Shown piece by piece: positions 1-10,592 of a DNA stretch of 64,000 bases. Origin of the DNA: Cryptomeria japonica (taxonomy: Eukaryota; Streptophyta; Pinopsida; Cupressales; Cupressaceae). Below the pieces are notes generated by a model. It searched no databases and was not told the DNA's origin. It saw only the letters and a program-made list of their open reading frames with translations. Location: positions 529,230,291 through 529,294,290 of the forward strand of contig NC_081409.1 of NCBI RefSeq assembly GCF_030272615.1, written 5' to 3'. A program made the position numbers and the translations under genes. Numbering within the stretch: position 1 is the stretch's first letter; each line of letters starts with the position of its first letter.

Positions 1-31
1 AATTGCCAACAATCTCCCCCTTTGGCATTGA
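1..31 (-). other. RE1 3' LTR edge and polypurine tract
   Basis: Read on the minus strand, a purine-rich AAAGGGGGAGAT tract directly precedes TGTTGGCAATT, the same start as the RE1 5' LTR at 3269. The LTR edge is positions 1-11 and the tract about 12-24. The same tract precedes the 3' LTR of RE10 (50261-50273). It would prime plus-strand DNA synthesis. Confidence 0.85.
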
Positions 32-308
32 TGGCAACACTCATGTGAAAAATGGTCAAGGTTTCCAATTGTCGGTTTCATCCTGAACCTGCTCCCCCTG
101 AGCCAAATATCCATCAATACAAAATACTCCATACTTCCATAATTTTCCACCTATAATCCCCCTAATGTATACAACTCCCTTTTCTTTTTCACATCTATAT
201 CACTCCCCCTTTGACATCAATTCCATAAAAAAATACCAAAAAGTACCAAAAAGTTAAAAATCAGGATGAAGAATGAAAGATTGTACAATGAATATGTCCC
301 AAAATACT

Positions 309-2285
309 TTACCGGAGCTGAATGTATTTGAAAATATCTAGATAGGCCTTCTCTAATAGCTCAAGATAGGTATCCCAACTAGATTTGAAAGTACCAAAAT
401 TAGATACAAGTCCATTTAGCATATGGGCAAATGACTCTTTCTCATTAAGCTCTGCTAGTGTGGGCTTACCAACTAGATCTATACACTCCTTATGTACACT
501 AAGTGAATCCAACTGGGGACTCATCGATCCTCTAAGACTTATGACTCTCCTTATGATTTTATCTTTTTATTACTCAAGAGAAAAAACTTGGGCTTCCAAA
601 ACCAAAATTTGACCATCTATAGATGTAGTTAATGAATTCAATCCATCAAAAGAATTGGCTATACCCGCAATCTGCTCCTGAGTATCCTGAATCTTTTTAT
701 CTTTCTTAGTTGTGAGAAAACCTGTATTACAACATACTCTATAGATATTAGTACACTACCTCAATGCATTATCTATCAATTTCAACTTATCATTAATCTT
801 CTTCCTTTCAGACTCAATCACTTGATCAAATGTAGCTCTTTTTGCCTGTGTGAACCTCTCTAATGCTTCTTGATTTGATATCTGCTGCAAGGATTGGAAA
901 TCCTTTGAAATGTGCTCTGTGATTGTCTTAAGCTTGTCAGATGAGCTCGCTTCTCTGTCAAACTTGCACTCCAGGACTAGTCTATGCAAAACAGTGATAG
1001 ACTGATCAATAATCCCTTTATCCATAGATCCCTCCTTCAACATTTTCTTTGCAGCCATCATCATGAGTTCAGTAGAACTCATCTTAGTTATGCTTTTCTT
1101 TTCAACCTGTGAGGTGTCAATTGACAACAATGATGGACTCACTATCGGTTCCCTATTGGATTTCCCTTTCTTCTCCTTTAATGTTTTAACCTTTATAGCT
1201 TCCTCACTTGCACCGATGGCTTCGCCACTTGGTGCAGTGTCAGTAATTGTCAGTTCCTCCCTAGGAAATGTAACCTCATCCTGTACATCTATATCTGAAG
1301 GACCATTGTCCTCAACATTAGTATCATGTACATTATCAACCAATGGATTTCTGCTTCTACAAAACTTAGCAATATGTGCAACCTCATTACATGCATAACA
1401 TGTAACATTGTTCTTTTGAATTGTTGTGCTAAAACCAGTGTAATTGCTTGACCTACACTGATTATCCATATGTCCAAATTTTCCAAATGCATAACACTTA
1501 ACATTAATTCTGCAATCTTTTGTCTTATGACCATACTTATTACATTTAAAACATTGACCGGGAGTAGAATCAGGGTTCTAATTTGCTCTGTTTCTACATT
1601 GCCTAGCCATGTGACCAAATTTATTGCAAACAAAGCATCTACCATTAAATTTATAAGTATTAAACTGCCTTACAGGTGCCTTAAGGTTTTGATCTTCATT
1701 TGCAGTACCAGAACTCTATCCTTGTTCAAATCTAAGTCCACTGGAATCTCCATTCTGCCTTTGACTTTTCAATAACTCATATAGATGTGGTGAAGCAATC
1801 TTGAATTATTCTTTATACTCACTTGTAATAGTCAGATCATCTCTCAGAATTATCATTTGTCTCTCAAGATCTTGTTCATTACACTAGGATTGTACTAAAT
1901 CAGTTCTCAACATGTCATTCTCATGAACCAACCTTCCACATTCTTCAAATTTGTTCTTCAGAGATACAACAAGATTTTCTTCCTTTTTCTTCCCCTCCTC
2001 AATCTCTTTAGACATCCTCCTAGTTATAGCTTTCATTTCATTCCTCATAACCATGTTCTTGTGACTCAGCTTCAAACATCTCTCATTAAGTGCATCTTTC
2101 TCATCATTATCCTTATTCTGCAAAAGTTCCTTCCTCCTAGCCTGAATAGATGATATTCTCTCCTATAAGACAAGAATGAATTCCTGTGCAGAATTCAATT
2201 CATCTTATAGCTTCAAGTTCTTCATCCTTTCAACATCATAATCTTCAAGTGCCACATCAAGTTGCTTCTCCAAACTCATATCCAT
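309..2285 (-). pseudogene. RE1 gag-like protein with four zinc knuckles, broken
   Basis: One minus-strand frame runs from ATG at 2285 to 309, interrupted by several stops (mainly TAG, at least one TAA). The N-terminal half is Lys/Glu-rich coiled coil. Four CCHC-type zinc knuckles follow at about 1660-1370; one has its second Cys replaced by Phe (CYAFGKFGH) and one reads VAH where GH is expected. After the last knuckle the frame continues into a segment with SSTELM and coiled coil. This resembles the C-terminal part of the second ORF of RE10 (around 49180), so the two RE10 reading frames appear fused here by an internal deletion. The expected role is RNA binding and particle assembly; as it stands it is not translatable in full. 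Confidence 0.75.
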
Positions 2286-2339
2286 GGATTCTGGATTCAG
2301 GATCTTCCTCAAGCTGTTAAACTTCCTCTGAGGCACAAG

Positions 2340-2351
2340 GCTCTGATACCA
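2340..2351 (-). other. RE1 primer-binding site (initiator Met tRNA)
   Basis: The minus strand reads TGGTATCAGAGC two bases after the LTR end. This is the complement of the 3' end of plant initiator methionine tRNA, which primes minus-strand synthesis in many copia and chromovirus elements. Confidence 0.93.
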
Positions 2352-2353
2352 AT

Positions 2354-3269
2354 TGTTGGAATCCAAGAACACTGAGGGGGGGGCAGGGTGAATCAGTGTT
2401 CTACCAAAATAATCAATTTTAACCTTATTAAAACATGCATACACCAACCGGTATACTGGTACATATAGAATTGAAAGATGTAAATAAACCAATAAGCCAA
2501 TCACATAAATGAATATCATAACACACATAATTATACATGAAAAAACTCAAAAAAGAAAAATAATGGTGGGATTTGTGACCCACAATATCAATCCACTGGC
2601 CATATGAAGAGATATTACAAAATATAGGGGCCTGCACTTGCAGGAAGGCTTACATCCTAGAGCACACTGCTCAATCACAAAAGGAGCCTCACTGACTACA
2701 TAAAAATCTAGACTACAATCCAGAGAAATGATTGAACTGCAAAGATAACATCTTCTATGCCTGAATACAGTTCTGGTTAAGCTCTGTCTATTCCAGTCTA
2801 AAACCCTTAACCCTATACCAGAATAACCCTTTACAAAAATATCCTCACATACATAATCTCTCTCATATATTTCATATCTCCTTCATTATTTCCTTCCTTA
2901 TATATAGTCATATGATATCTCAAAATGATCTAACCAACTAACCTATATACCCTTTACAATTTATCATGCCTTATGTCGGCTTACAAAGATTATTACAATA
3001 TCAATATACGTGAATATCAAAAACAATTTATGATGTTGGAGATAAAATATGTCGGCCTCCAATACCGATAACCTGAATCTAAACCATGTCGGCATGCATT
3101 GCCAGTAACCAAAGAATTCCTTCCAACCTGCTAGTGTCGGTGCCAGTGAAGTGCCTGTGAAGTGCCTGCCGGTACACAGCTAACTCAAAATATGAAGCCA
3201 GAATAAATTACCATGTTTCCATCAATGACAACATATTGAAACCAACCAATTGAGTTTCAATTGCCAACA
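2354..3269 (-). repeat. RE1 5' LTR (916 bp)
   Basis: The LTR begins TGTTGG on the minus strand at 3269 and ends CCAACA at 2354, next to the primer site. Its termini match the LTR edge at positions 1-11. It contains a G/C run near 2380-2390. Confidence 0.88.
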
Positions 3270-3960
3270 ACAATCTCAAAAGTTGTTTTTTTGGTAATTC
3301 TATTCATTGAATTGTTATAGGCAAACTCTACTTGTGCAAGAATCAACTCCCAACTTCCGATTTTATCTCCCACTAAACATCTCAACAAGTTTCCCAGACT
3401 CTGGTTAACTACTTTGGTCTATCCATCAGTCTGTGGATGAAAGTAGAACTGAACTTCAAATCTGTCTTCATCTTCTTCCAAAGTGTTCTCCAAAAATAGG
3501 CAACAAACTTACTATCTCTGTCTGAAACTATGCTCTTCGGTAATCCATGCAATGTCACCACTTCCTTGAAAAATAGGTCTGCTACATGCAATACATTTGA
3601 TGTCTTCTTACAAGGTATTAAATGAGCCATCTTTGAAAATCTATTCACTACCACAAATATAAAATCATTCCCTCTCGGTGTCTTAGGAAATCCAAGTACA
3701 AAATCCATGCTTATATCATTCCAAGGTCTTACCGATACTATCAAAGGTTTATACAATCCCACATTCTGACTACTACCTTTTGCAACTTGACAAACTCTAC
3801 AACTCTGCACATATCTCTTAACATCCTTATGAATTTGGGGCCAAAATTACTTCTCACTCACCTATAAAACTGTTTTATCAATGCCAAAATGTCCAACTAA
3901 AACTGCACTATGCTTCTCTTTTATCAGGTTCTCTCTCATGGAACTCTTAGGTATGCATAA
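3270..3960 (-). pseudogene. RE2 integrase, truncated and broken
   Basis: The zinc-binding part ends in CRVCQ near 3800. The DDE core follows, with Asp in SMDFVLGFP and Asp in VSDRDSKF. The third catalytic residue should be Glu after the DGQT motif near 3420. A frameshift falls there, and in the other frame the motif reads DG, stop, TK, so Glu has become Lys. Stops also lie near 3840-3870. The coding sequence ends where RE1 begins. Integrase would insert the cDNA copy; this one is inactive on three counts: frameshift, lost Glu and truncation. Confidence 0.85.
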
Positions 3961-5682
3961 CTAAACTCCCTTGAATAACATCCCATCTTGAATTAAATAA
4001 TCCAACCATTTGCTCCTATCAACCATAACCTCTTCTCTACATGCTTTCCAAGATTTTGCAAAATTCAGGTCTTCATCATACAAGGTCTTCAAATCTTCAA
4101 AACCTAATACTATCACTCTCATCTCTGTCAGCAAATTCCTTCTCCTACTCAATGTATCAACAACTTTGTTATATTTCTCACTTCTATGCTTCAACACAAA
4201 TGTGTAACTGTACAAGAACTCTACCCATCCAATATGCCTATGATTCAACTTACTCTGACTATTCAAATACTGCAAAGCTTGATGATCTGTATACAATACA
4301 AACTCCTTAGGCAACAAATAACATCTCCATTTCTTCAAGGCTTGAACTATGGCATAAAATTCATGACCATACACTGAATATCTCTTCAGGGCATCATTCA
4401 ATTTCTCACTGAAATATGCTACTGCTCTCTCTTCTTGACTCAAAACTATGCCTATTGATGTTCCACTTGCATCACAATCTACTTGAAATACCTTATTGAA
4501 ATCTAGTAAAGACAACACAGGCTACTCAATCACTTTTTATTTCAACAATTCAAACATTTTGTTTGCTCCGATGGTCCACTTGAATTCCTTTCGATCTCCT
4601 CTCATGGTCTCAGTCATTGGGTTACAAGCTAAACTGAAATTTCTGATAAACTTCTGGTAAAAACTAGCCAATCCATGGAATGATCTTACCTCTCCAATGC
4701 TTTTCGGTGTAGGCCACTCAACAATGGCTTTCAGTTTCTCAAGGTCCATCTTCAAACCATTCTCAGATATCACAAAGCCCAAATAGACTAACTCATCCTT
4801 CATGAAAGTGCACTTCTTAATATTGATCAACAACTTCTCTTCTCTCAACCTCTGCAAAACTTGTGTTAACTGCAACAAATGCTCCTCTTTTGTCTTACTA
4901 AAAATCATAATGTCATTGAAATATACAATAACAAACTTACCCAATAATTTCTTCAATACCTCATTCATCAGCCTCATGAAAGTACTCGGTGCATTAGTCA
5001 ATCCAAAAGGCATCACCAACCATTCATATAGTCCTTCATTTATCTTAAATGTTGTCTTCCACTTATCACCTTCTTTGATCCTGATCTGATGATATCCACT
5101 CTTGAAATCTATCTTTGTAAAGTATTTTTCTCCACTCAAACAGTCCATTATGTCATCCATCCTAGGCAAAGGAAATCGGTATTTTACTGTGATCTTGTTT
5201 ATTTCTCTTGAATCAATACACATCCTCCATTATCTATTCTTCTTAGGTACTAATACAAATAGTATTGCACAAGGGCTCAGACTTTCCTTGATGAAACCTT
5301 TCTTCAATAGCTCCTGCACTTGTCTATTCAGTTCTTCATTCTCTACTGGTGTCAACCGATGTGCAACTTTGTTAGGCAAACTAGCTCTGGGAACCAAGTC
5401 CATGCAGTGACTAATATTTCTAACAGGTGGCAATCCATCAGGTACATTATCTATAATGATGTCCTCATATTCTATCAGCAAATCTCTTATCTTTGTCGGG
5501 TGTTCTCCTTCTAGTTCTGGTCTCTCAGTCTTCTTAGGAATTAAGGCAAAACACACATTCTCATGTCTCCATCCATCCATGAATTTCCTTCCTTCTACTA
5601 AACATAATCTGGCATTTGTATAGACTTCATTCTTCAAACGTTCCTCCAAAGGTAACAAGGTTTGTTTCATCCCATTGGCCAC
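3961..5682 (-). pseudogene. RE2 reverse transcriptase and RNase H, broken
   Basis: The RT spans about 5600-4540. It has the first catalytic Asp in [13 protein letters not shown] and a palm motif that reads YFND instead of YFDD near 4915, so one metal-binding Asp has become Asn by a G-to-A change. The RNase H follows (4518-3961) with FQVDCDASG, YFSEKL and a Tyr-Thr-Asp motif in LYTDHQAL. In-frame stops sit at 5230 (TAA), about 4537 (TAA, TAG) and 3961 (TAG). These enzymes copy element RNA to DNA; this copy cannot. Confidence 0.9.
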
Positions 5683-6021
5683 AATAGTTTATGTATTCTT
5701 CCTCCAATCATGTATTGCCTATCTATCAAACTGCCAAGGTCTTCCCAACAAAAGATTACAAATATCCATAGGCATAATTTCGCACAAAACTTCATCATGA
5801 TAATTCCCAATTTTCAACTTTACCAAACACTGTTCACTTACTAACAACTTATGTTCATCCTGAATCCATGCTATCTGGTAAGGCTTAGGGTGTTTTAATC
5901 TCTCCAATTTCAACTTATTCACCATCTCCTCTGAAACAAGATTATCTAAACTACCACTGTCAATAACAACTTTACAACACTTACTGGATACCTTACAACT
6001 AGTCTTGAACAGATTCTTCCT
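5683..6021 (-). pseudogene. RE2 aspartic protease, broken
   Basis: The minus-strand frame reads VVIDSGSLDNLVSEEM near 5970-5920, an aspartic protease active-site loop (DSG), then an LLLGRPWQFDR stretch near 5740, a typical Ty3 protease C-terminus. TAG stops bound the block at 6022 and 5719. The protease cleaves the Gag-Pol precursor. Confidence 0.8.
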
Positions 6022-7032
6022 CTACAAGGGCTCTTCATCTCCTCTAGTATGACACAAAGCTCTCCTCATCATCAACAGTTCTCCATCTTCTGGTTTATTG
6101 TTTGATCTAGTGGGGTTTTCTTCCACCATTGCTGCTCTTTTAGGAGCCTCTATCTTCTTACATTCAAATGCACAGTGTCCTCTTCCACACTTAAAGTAGG
6201 TTCCTCTAAATGTTCTCTTGTCTTGTCTTCCAAAGTTCTCATTCTGGTAACAATCTGGTTCTCTCCTTTGGTAGAAATTTGTTTCATCCTTCTGGTATGA
6301 ATTACCTTCTTTTCTCACTTCCTTGTCTTTGTTCTGATATGTACTGTTTCCTCTTCCTCCTTGAAATCTTCCTCCGGTAAACCTTCCACCTCTACCTCCC
6401 TATCTTTGCTCATGCCTTTTGTTCAATTTCTCTTAAGGCTTTCTTGCATACTAGTAAGCCTCTTCAACACTCTTCAATTTGATCATACCAAGTTCATCTT
6501 GTATAGACATCCACAATCTATTCAAATATCTTGCAATTTGTTCAACTTCATCATCAACATGTCCGGTTTTGATGTTGAACTTGTAAAATGCTTCAGTGTA
6601 CTCCTTCACACTAGATTCTTTCTGTCTCATATTTTGCAATTTCTGGGACAAATCCACTTGATAATTCGTTGGGAAAAACTTTGCTTTTAACTTAGCAATC
6701 ATATTATCCCATGTCTTAATCTTTTCTTTACCTCTTCTTTGTCTATCAACTTGCAAATTCTCCCACCAAAGAGGTGCATGACCTTTCAACCGGGTATAGG
6801 AATACTTCACCTTCCTCTCTTCCGCAGTGTTTTCAAAATCAAAATACTTCTCCATCTCCGAGATCCAATCCATCAATTCATCTGAATCTAACTTCCTACC
6901 ATATTCTAGTGGGGTAAAATGAGGTTTAGTGTTCACCCTACTCAAAAGCCTTAAAAACCTTTCTTCTTCTGGATCAACTGCCGGTAGGTTCACTTGTTCT
7001 GTCGGGGCTTCTTCTCCTTCATCTTCACTCAC
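6022..7032 (-). pseudogene. RE2 Gag, broken
   Basis: The ATG at 7032 opens an acidic N-terminus followed by a retrotransposon gag domain with DWISEMEKYFDFENT and APLWWENL motifs. After TAG and TAA stops near 6450-6430, the frame continues through a basic Gly/Arg stretch to a zinc knuckle near 6190. The knuckle reads YFKCGRGHCAFEC, so the first Cys has become Tyr by a G-to-A change. The frame stops at TAG 6022. The protein would form the particle and bind RNA. Confidence 0.85.
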
Positions 7033-7261
7033 ATCTTAAATATGTTGGCCTCTTTTTTGGGCTGTCTCCATAGCTTCTAACTGGGCTGCTATTCCTTGCA
7101 ACATCTCCATTATAGTAGAGTTTGAATTTTCATGTGCTCCACCATTCTTGGTTCCTCTTCATGCCATTGATTCACGCTAGTCCTTTGTATTTGCAGGTCA
7201 GATCTGTAATCCGCCACCCTACAACAAAATTCAAGACACGCAACCTCCAGAACAAAAATTC

Positions 7262-7273
7262 GCTCTGATACCA
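7262..7273 (-). other. RE2 primer-binding site (initiator Met tRNA)
   Basis: The minus strand reads TGGTATCAGAGC, two bases from the LTR end. It fits the Met primer used by chromoviruses. Confidence 0.92.
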
Positions 7274-7275
7274 CT

Positions 7276-8040
7276 TGAAGCAGTCACTGGTGAGGAGGGA
7301 CCTCAAGAAGATCAGTCCAAACCGACCAGCAAGAGTAAACACAATGGAAACACACAGATATGATGGAGGAAATGTAGAATAGATAGTTTTATTGCATGAA
7401 ATTTGATTACATCCAACCGACACACATGCTTGGTAGAATAGGTCACACTGAGACTTGGAATCAAAAGATCTATCTTCTAGGCATAGTCTATCTATCTGAT
7501 AATTCTTTATCTTCTAATTGATTACATTCTAAAGCATGATTACAAATATATATATTGATCCAAAAGATCTGGTTGACCCAAAAAGCATCAAAACCCGAAG
7601 AACAAGACCTAACATGTAAAATGGACAAGGTACGCCTCTGCCAATATATTCCTCCAGAAAATCCAAAGAATGAAATGTAGAAGGTCAGCCACATGCCAAG
7701 AAACATCAACATCGACGTCCAAGGCTCCGCAAGCTTCAGAATGGGTTTCGGTAGATCACCAAAATAGGTCTCAGGCAACCGGTAACAAAGGAACAACCGG
7801 TAATAAGAAACTGTCATGGAAACCAGTAGCGATATTTTGCTGGAAAGTGATCCAAACGAGATGTGGTTTGAAAGAAAGAAATATGATCGAGTCTTCAAGT
7901 AGAATCCAACTCCATAGGATCCAGTGAGCCAAAACCGGGACACACAGAAATGAAAACTGAAACTGCAAATAGAAAACAAAATAGAAAAGAAAATGTTTTT
8001 GGTTGATGCAAGATTGCCGTGAACCGGGGATGCTCCTGCA
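7276..8040 (-). repeat. RE2 5' LTR (about 765 bp)
   Basis: The inner end is fixed by the primer site: plus-strand TGAAGCAGTC at 7276. The outer end is placed at TGCTCCTGCA, 8040, where sequence belonging to RE3 begins. The second LTR is out of the window, so the outer end is inferred. No gene is seen inside; predicted ORFs here are chance. Confidence 0.65.
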
Positions 8041-8164
8041 TTGGTTGCCTGTAAGATAGATGAAACATTATTACAATATAAAAAGCAGTGTGATTACTGC
8101 TTACAAAAATTCAGATCTCCCCTTGAGATTGTACATGAGGTTCAAGGCGGTAAGTGTAGAAACA
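8041..8164 (-). repeat. RE3 3' terminal fragment (probable start of its 3' LTR)
   Basis: Downstream of the RE3 purine tract the minus strand reads TGTTTCTACACTTACC and then a TATA-like TTTTTATATTG about 95 bases in. This fits the first part of an LTR cut by RE2. It could instead be 3' untranslated sequence; no second copy is visible. Confidence 0.4.
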
Positions 8165-8165
8165 A

Positions 8166-8181
8166 TATGCTCCCCCTGAAC
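8166..8181 (-). other. RE3 polypurine tract
   Basis: The minus strand reads TTCAGGGGGAGCATAT just after the RNase H stop. The GGGGGAGC core also occurs in RE10 at 46202 and 50174. Confidence 0.6.
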
Positions 8182-8202
8182 CATAGATCTCAAATCAACG
8201 CT

Positions 8203-8372
8203 TTAAGTGTAGAAGGAGGGTGAGACAACACCCAATTTTTGTCTCAAGTACTCAAAACTATCCTTGGGCACTGGCTTAGTAAAGATATCAGCTATTTTCT
8301 CACCAGTACAAACATATTCAACTTTCACTTCTTTCTCTGCAACCTGTTCCCTAAGAAAATGATATTTGATTG
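8203..8372 (-). pseudogene. RE3 RNase H C-terminus (split by RE4)
   Basis: The minus-strand frame reads KYHFLREQVAEKE, then VCTGEKIADIFTKPVPKD, the standard C-terminal end of copia RNase H. The start of the same domain lies 14.5 kb away at 22900-23217, ending SAINISKNPVMHSRTKNI. RE4 is inserted between these halves. The frame stops at 8203. Confidence 0.9.
8368..8372. repeat. RE4 target-site duplication, left copy (gattg)
   Basis: The gattg directly left of the RE4 LTR is repeated at 22895-22899 directly right of the other LTR. A 5-bp duplication is standard for Ty3 integration. Confidence 0.95.
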
Positions 8373-9139
8373 TGTATATGGTGAAAATGGATAACAATAA
8401 TAACAATATTGAAAGGCTAAATAGATTCAACCACAAAAACCTAGCCTAACAATCAACAAAGATCCACCATAGCATATGAAGATTACCTAAGACAATGCAA
8501 ATCACATGAAATCACAAAGATTATACCATCACATGTCCAATAGGGTTTTGATCTCCATTCTTCCTATCTCCATTGATCTTGCTTGATATATTTGCTCTTA
8601 GATTTTATATGCACAAGAGCTCAACAAAGAACGGAATGTGGTTGCAAGTAGGATCGTAGTGTAGTCAAGTCCTCCAAATTGTCGATTAGGGTTTGATAAT
8701 GAAGAAGGCATCTTCTTAAATAGAAGACACAATATGAAATGGAGGGATAAGATTGAGAGGTGTAAAAGGAGGTCGGCTAAGATTAGAGGGTAGGTAGAAG
8801 AAATAGTAAAATAATGAAAGAGGTAGGTAGTGTAGGAATTAAGAGATGAATGACATGTGTCATAGGTAGAAAAGGCTAATGAATTAATTAAATAAATAAA
8901 GATTTATTTAATTAATAGAAGAAATGAGATCAATTAAATAAATAAATATTTATTTAATTTAGGAAAATGATAATTTAAATAAATAAATGTATTTATTTAA
9001 ATGAGAAATAAGGCTAGAAGAGGATAAATGAATTAATTAAATAAATAAAGATTTATTTAATTAATAGAAGAATTAGGCTTAGATAATTAAATAAATAAAA
9101 TATTTATTTAATTAGACATGACAATTTTAGGTGTCTACA
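8373..9139 (-). repeat. RE4 3' LTR (767 bp)
   Basis: Same length as 22128-22894 and differs at five positions by eye. In element sense it starts TGTAGACACCTAAA and ends ATACA. The start is shared with RE6 and nearly with RE11. Confidence 0.96.
8880..9115. repeat. AT-rich palindromic modules inside RE4 LTR
   Basis: At least four hairpin-prone units are built from TTAAATAAATAAA followed by its near complement TTTATTTAATT, separated by short AGAAG or TAGGC spacers. The second LTR carries the same block at about 22635-22870. Related AT-rich stretches occur at 28700-28950, 37250-37400 and 52320-52390 in other Tat-like LTRs. Confidence 0.8.
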
Positions 9140-9245
9140 TTTTGCCCCTCTTTGAGACAATGCGGCTTGTCGCGTTGTTTCAAAGAAGATAAGATGAACT
9201 GATACAGAGTTGCCCCAAGATGGGAATGATATGCCCCCTCGAGAG
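9140..9245 (-). other. RE4 polypurine tract and conserved pre-tract region
   Basis: In element sense a CTCGAGGGGGCAT block (about 9235) is followed by CTTTGAAACAACGC and ends in AAAGAGGGGCAAAA (9140-9154) next to the LTR. The same order occurs in RE11 at 63097-63206. The second G-run is a possible extra plus-strand primer. Confidence 0.85.
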
Positions 9246-9663
9246 ATTGGATGAAAATGTCTGAAAAGATTGCAGACAATCTCTCGATAAGAAAGAAAGG
9301 CTAGAATGGACTGACCGGATAAGGTGACAAAGTCACGGGATAATGAAGACTGACTCGGGAAATGAAGGCGAGGGCTAGGGTAGGCTATAAGATAAGCCAC
9401 GGGGGAAAATACATCCTCATTGTCATCCACGCATCCACAAGAGTATATTGCATAGCGAGAATAGAACAAGAGCAATCAGCAGTGATGGCTTTCGTGCATA
9501 GATTCGACTGCGTTCGTCGATTCCAGAGGCCAGTAGAGGCAGGAGAGTCGGTAAGTATCGCCAAACCTCCTCGTACTTTGACGCATTTAATTTTTGTCAT
9601 TAATGCATGCTAGGTAGAGAAATAAATGTGCTTAGAAGTATAGTTGAAAAATGTCAAAAACCG

Positions 9664-9725
9664 TCTAACCGCGTCTGTGTCGGTGCCAGGCGCATCTGTG
9701 TCTGCCAGGCGCATCTGTGTTGAAA
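9664..9725 (+). repeat. RE4 3' copies of the GCG(C)TCTGTG motif
   Basis: Three copies of GCGTCTGTGT or GCGCATCTGTGT lie about 20-25 bases apart. They are inverted relative to the arrays in the RE4 leader (20175-20425, 21650-22015). Confidence 0.75.
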
Positions 9726-9849
9726 AATGCAAGTTTTTTTGGTCTTCTAGGTCAAATCAGCAGTTCTGTGATGAACATACGCTGTCGATTGGATAAGCTG
9801 CTAAGAGGATACACTCAAGCAGGTCCTCTAGGAAGACTAGGATAGATCA

Positions 9850-10105
9850 AGGCACTTTGTGATGAACAGTGAGTACCAAGATAGAGTACTTTGTGATGAA
9901 TAGGGAGTACCCAAAGTATGAGCAGCACTTTGTGATAAACAGGGAGTGCAAATGTGAGTAACACTTTGTGATGAACAAGGAGTACCACTAGGATAGATAG
10001 TAACACTTTGTGATGAACAGTGAGTGTCACTAGAATAAATAGCCATGTGCATTTGGATAGCGAGTAGCATTTTGTGATAAACAGTGAATGCCACTATAAC
10101 TGACA
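9850..10105. repeat. Degenerate tandem repeat, six copies of an actttgtgatgaacag unit
   Basis: Six copies of ACTTTGTGATGAACAG(T/G)GAGT with spacings of about 36-64 bases, just upstream of the antisense PMD ORF. Short ORFs across it on the minus strand only translate the repeat. Confidence 0.85.
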
Positions 10106-10133
10106 TGAGTGATTTGCTTGACTGCAGGAGTAT

Positions 10134-10592
10134 TTGCCTATGTTGGAGTCACGGGAGAGATTCCCATCGACTCAGCGGTTGTGGCCTGAGTTGTCGCTCG
10201 AGGACAGAGCAGCTATCGAGGAGATGGGTTTGAGACATGTGCTGTATGTGCCTGAGTTTCGGGCAAACATGGGTTTGCTGACTGCGCTAGCTGAGAGATG
10301 GCACTCTGAGACGTGCACGTTTCATCTGCCGATGGGTGAGATGACAGTCACCCTGGAGGATGTATATAGGATTATGCGGATACCGATTGATGGGGATCTG
10401 ATTCCGTACGATCGAGATGGAGACAGGGATGCCCTTAGACGAGTGTTCTAGGATCCAAGACTGGAGATGAGGGTGGGACACGTGGCATGGGATACCATGA
10501 CATGGATAGGATTAGCACTACCAATAGTGTTGGCAGGAGTGATCAGTGAGTTCCTCTGTATCAGTTTTGTACCATTTTGTATAATGATGTAG
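10134..10592 (+). pseudogene. Antisense plant-mobile-domain-like ORF of RE4, 5' part only
   Basis: Plus-strand frame, opposite to the host element. Visible motifs are MGLRHVLYVPEF, LLTALAERWHSET, TFHLPMGEMTVTLEDVYRIM and IPIDGD, the N-terminal signature of the plant mobile domain (aminotransferase-like PMD, as in MAIL1-type proteins). A TAG at 10449 interrupts it; the frame continues to TAG 10590. Compared with the RE11 copy (60546-62381) the rest of the domain is missing. A GTGAGT follows a GATCA near 10541 and a polypyrimidine-poor CTGCAG precedes the ORF at about 10127, so splicing is conceivable but unproven. PMD proteins are nuclear and linked to transposon silencing and gene expression; a role here is unknown. 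Confidence 0.75.

Larger units (their letters stand above)
1..3269 (-). mobile_element. RE1: gag-only copia-type LTR element, cut by left edge
   Basis: On the minus strand the order is a full 5' LTR (2354-3269), an initiator-Met primer site, one degraded gag-like reading frame, a purine-rich tract and the first 11 bases of a 3' LTR at the window edge. No protease, integrase, reverse transcriptase or RNase H is present in the roughly 2.3 kb between the LTRs, so it cannot move alone. The purine tract and the zinc-knuckle protein match RE10 at 43753-51362. I infer a shortened relative of RE10, itself a SIRE-like derivative. It is inserted in the integrase of RE2. The right target-site copy is probably acaat (3270-3274); the left copy is outside the window. 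Confidence 0.85.
3270..8040 (-). mobile_element. RE2: chromovirus-like Ty3/gypsy element, 3' part outside window
   Basis: Minus strand order: 5' LTR (7276-8040), Met primer site, then gag, protease, RT, RNase H and integrase in that order, the Ty3/gypsy arrangement. All recognisable blocks from 7032 to about 3430 share one reading frame, as in single-ORF chromoviruses such as Reina or CRM types. The RT block resembles those lineages. The chromodomain and 3' LTR are not visible because RE1 is inserted at 3269. The element abuts the 3' end of RE3 at 8040/8041 and is probably inserted in it. Confidence 0.85.

Noticed and set aside
7488-7979. 163-codon minus-strand ORF with a hydrophobic, Phe-rich product
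   Set aside because: It lies wholly inside the RE2 LTR, overlaps ORFs in other frames and matches no family I know; likely chance.
9815-10106. Repetitive short ORFs (VHHKVLL, CSSQS repeats) on the minus strand
   Set aside because: They translate the ACTTTGTGATGAACAG tandem repeat in two frames and have no start context or homologue I recognise.
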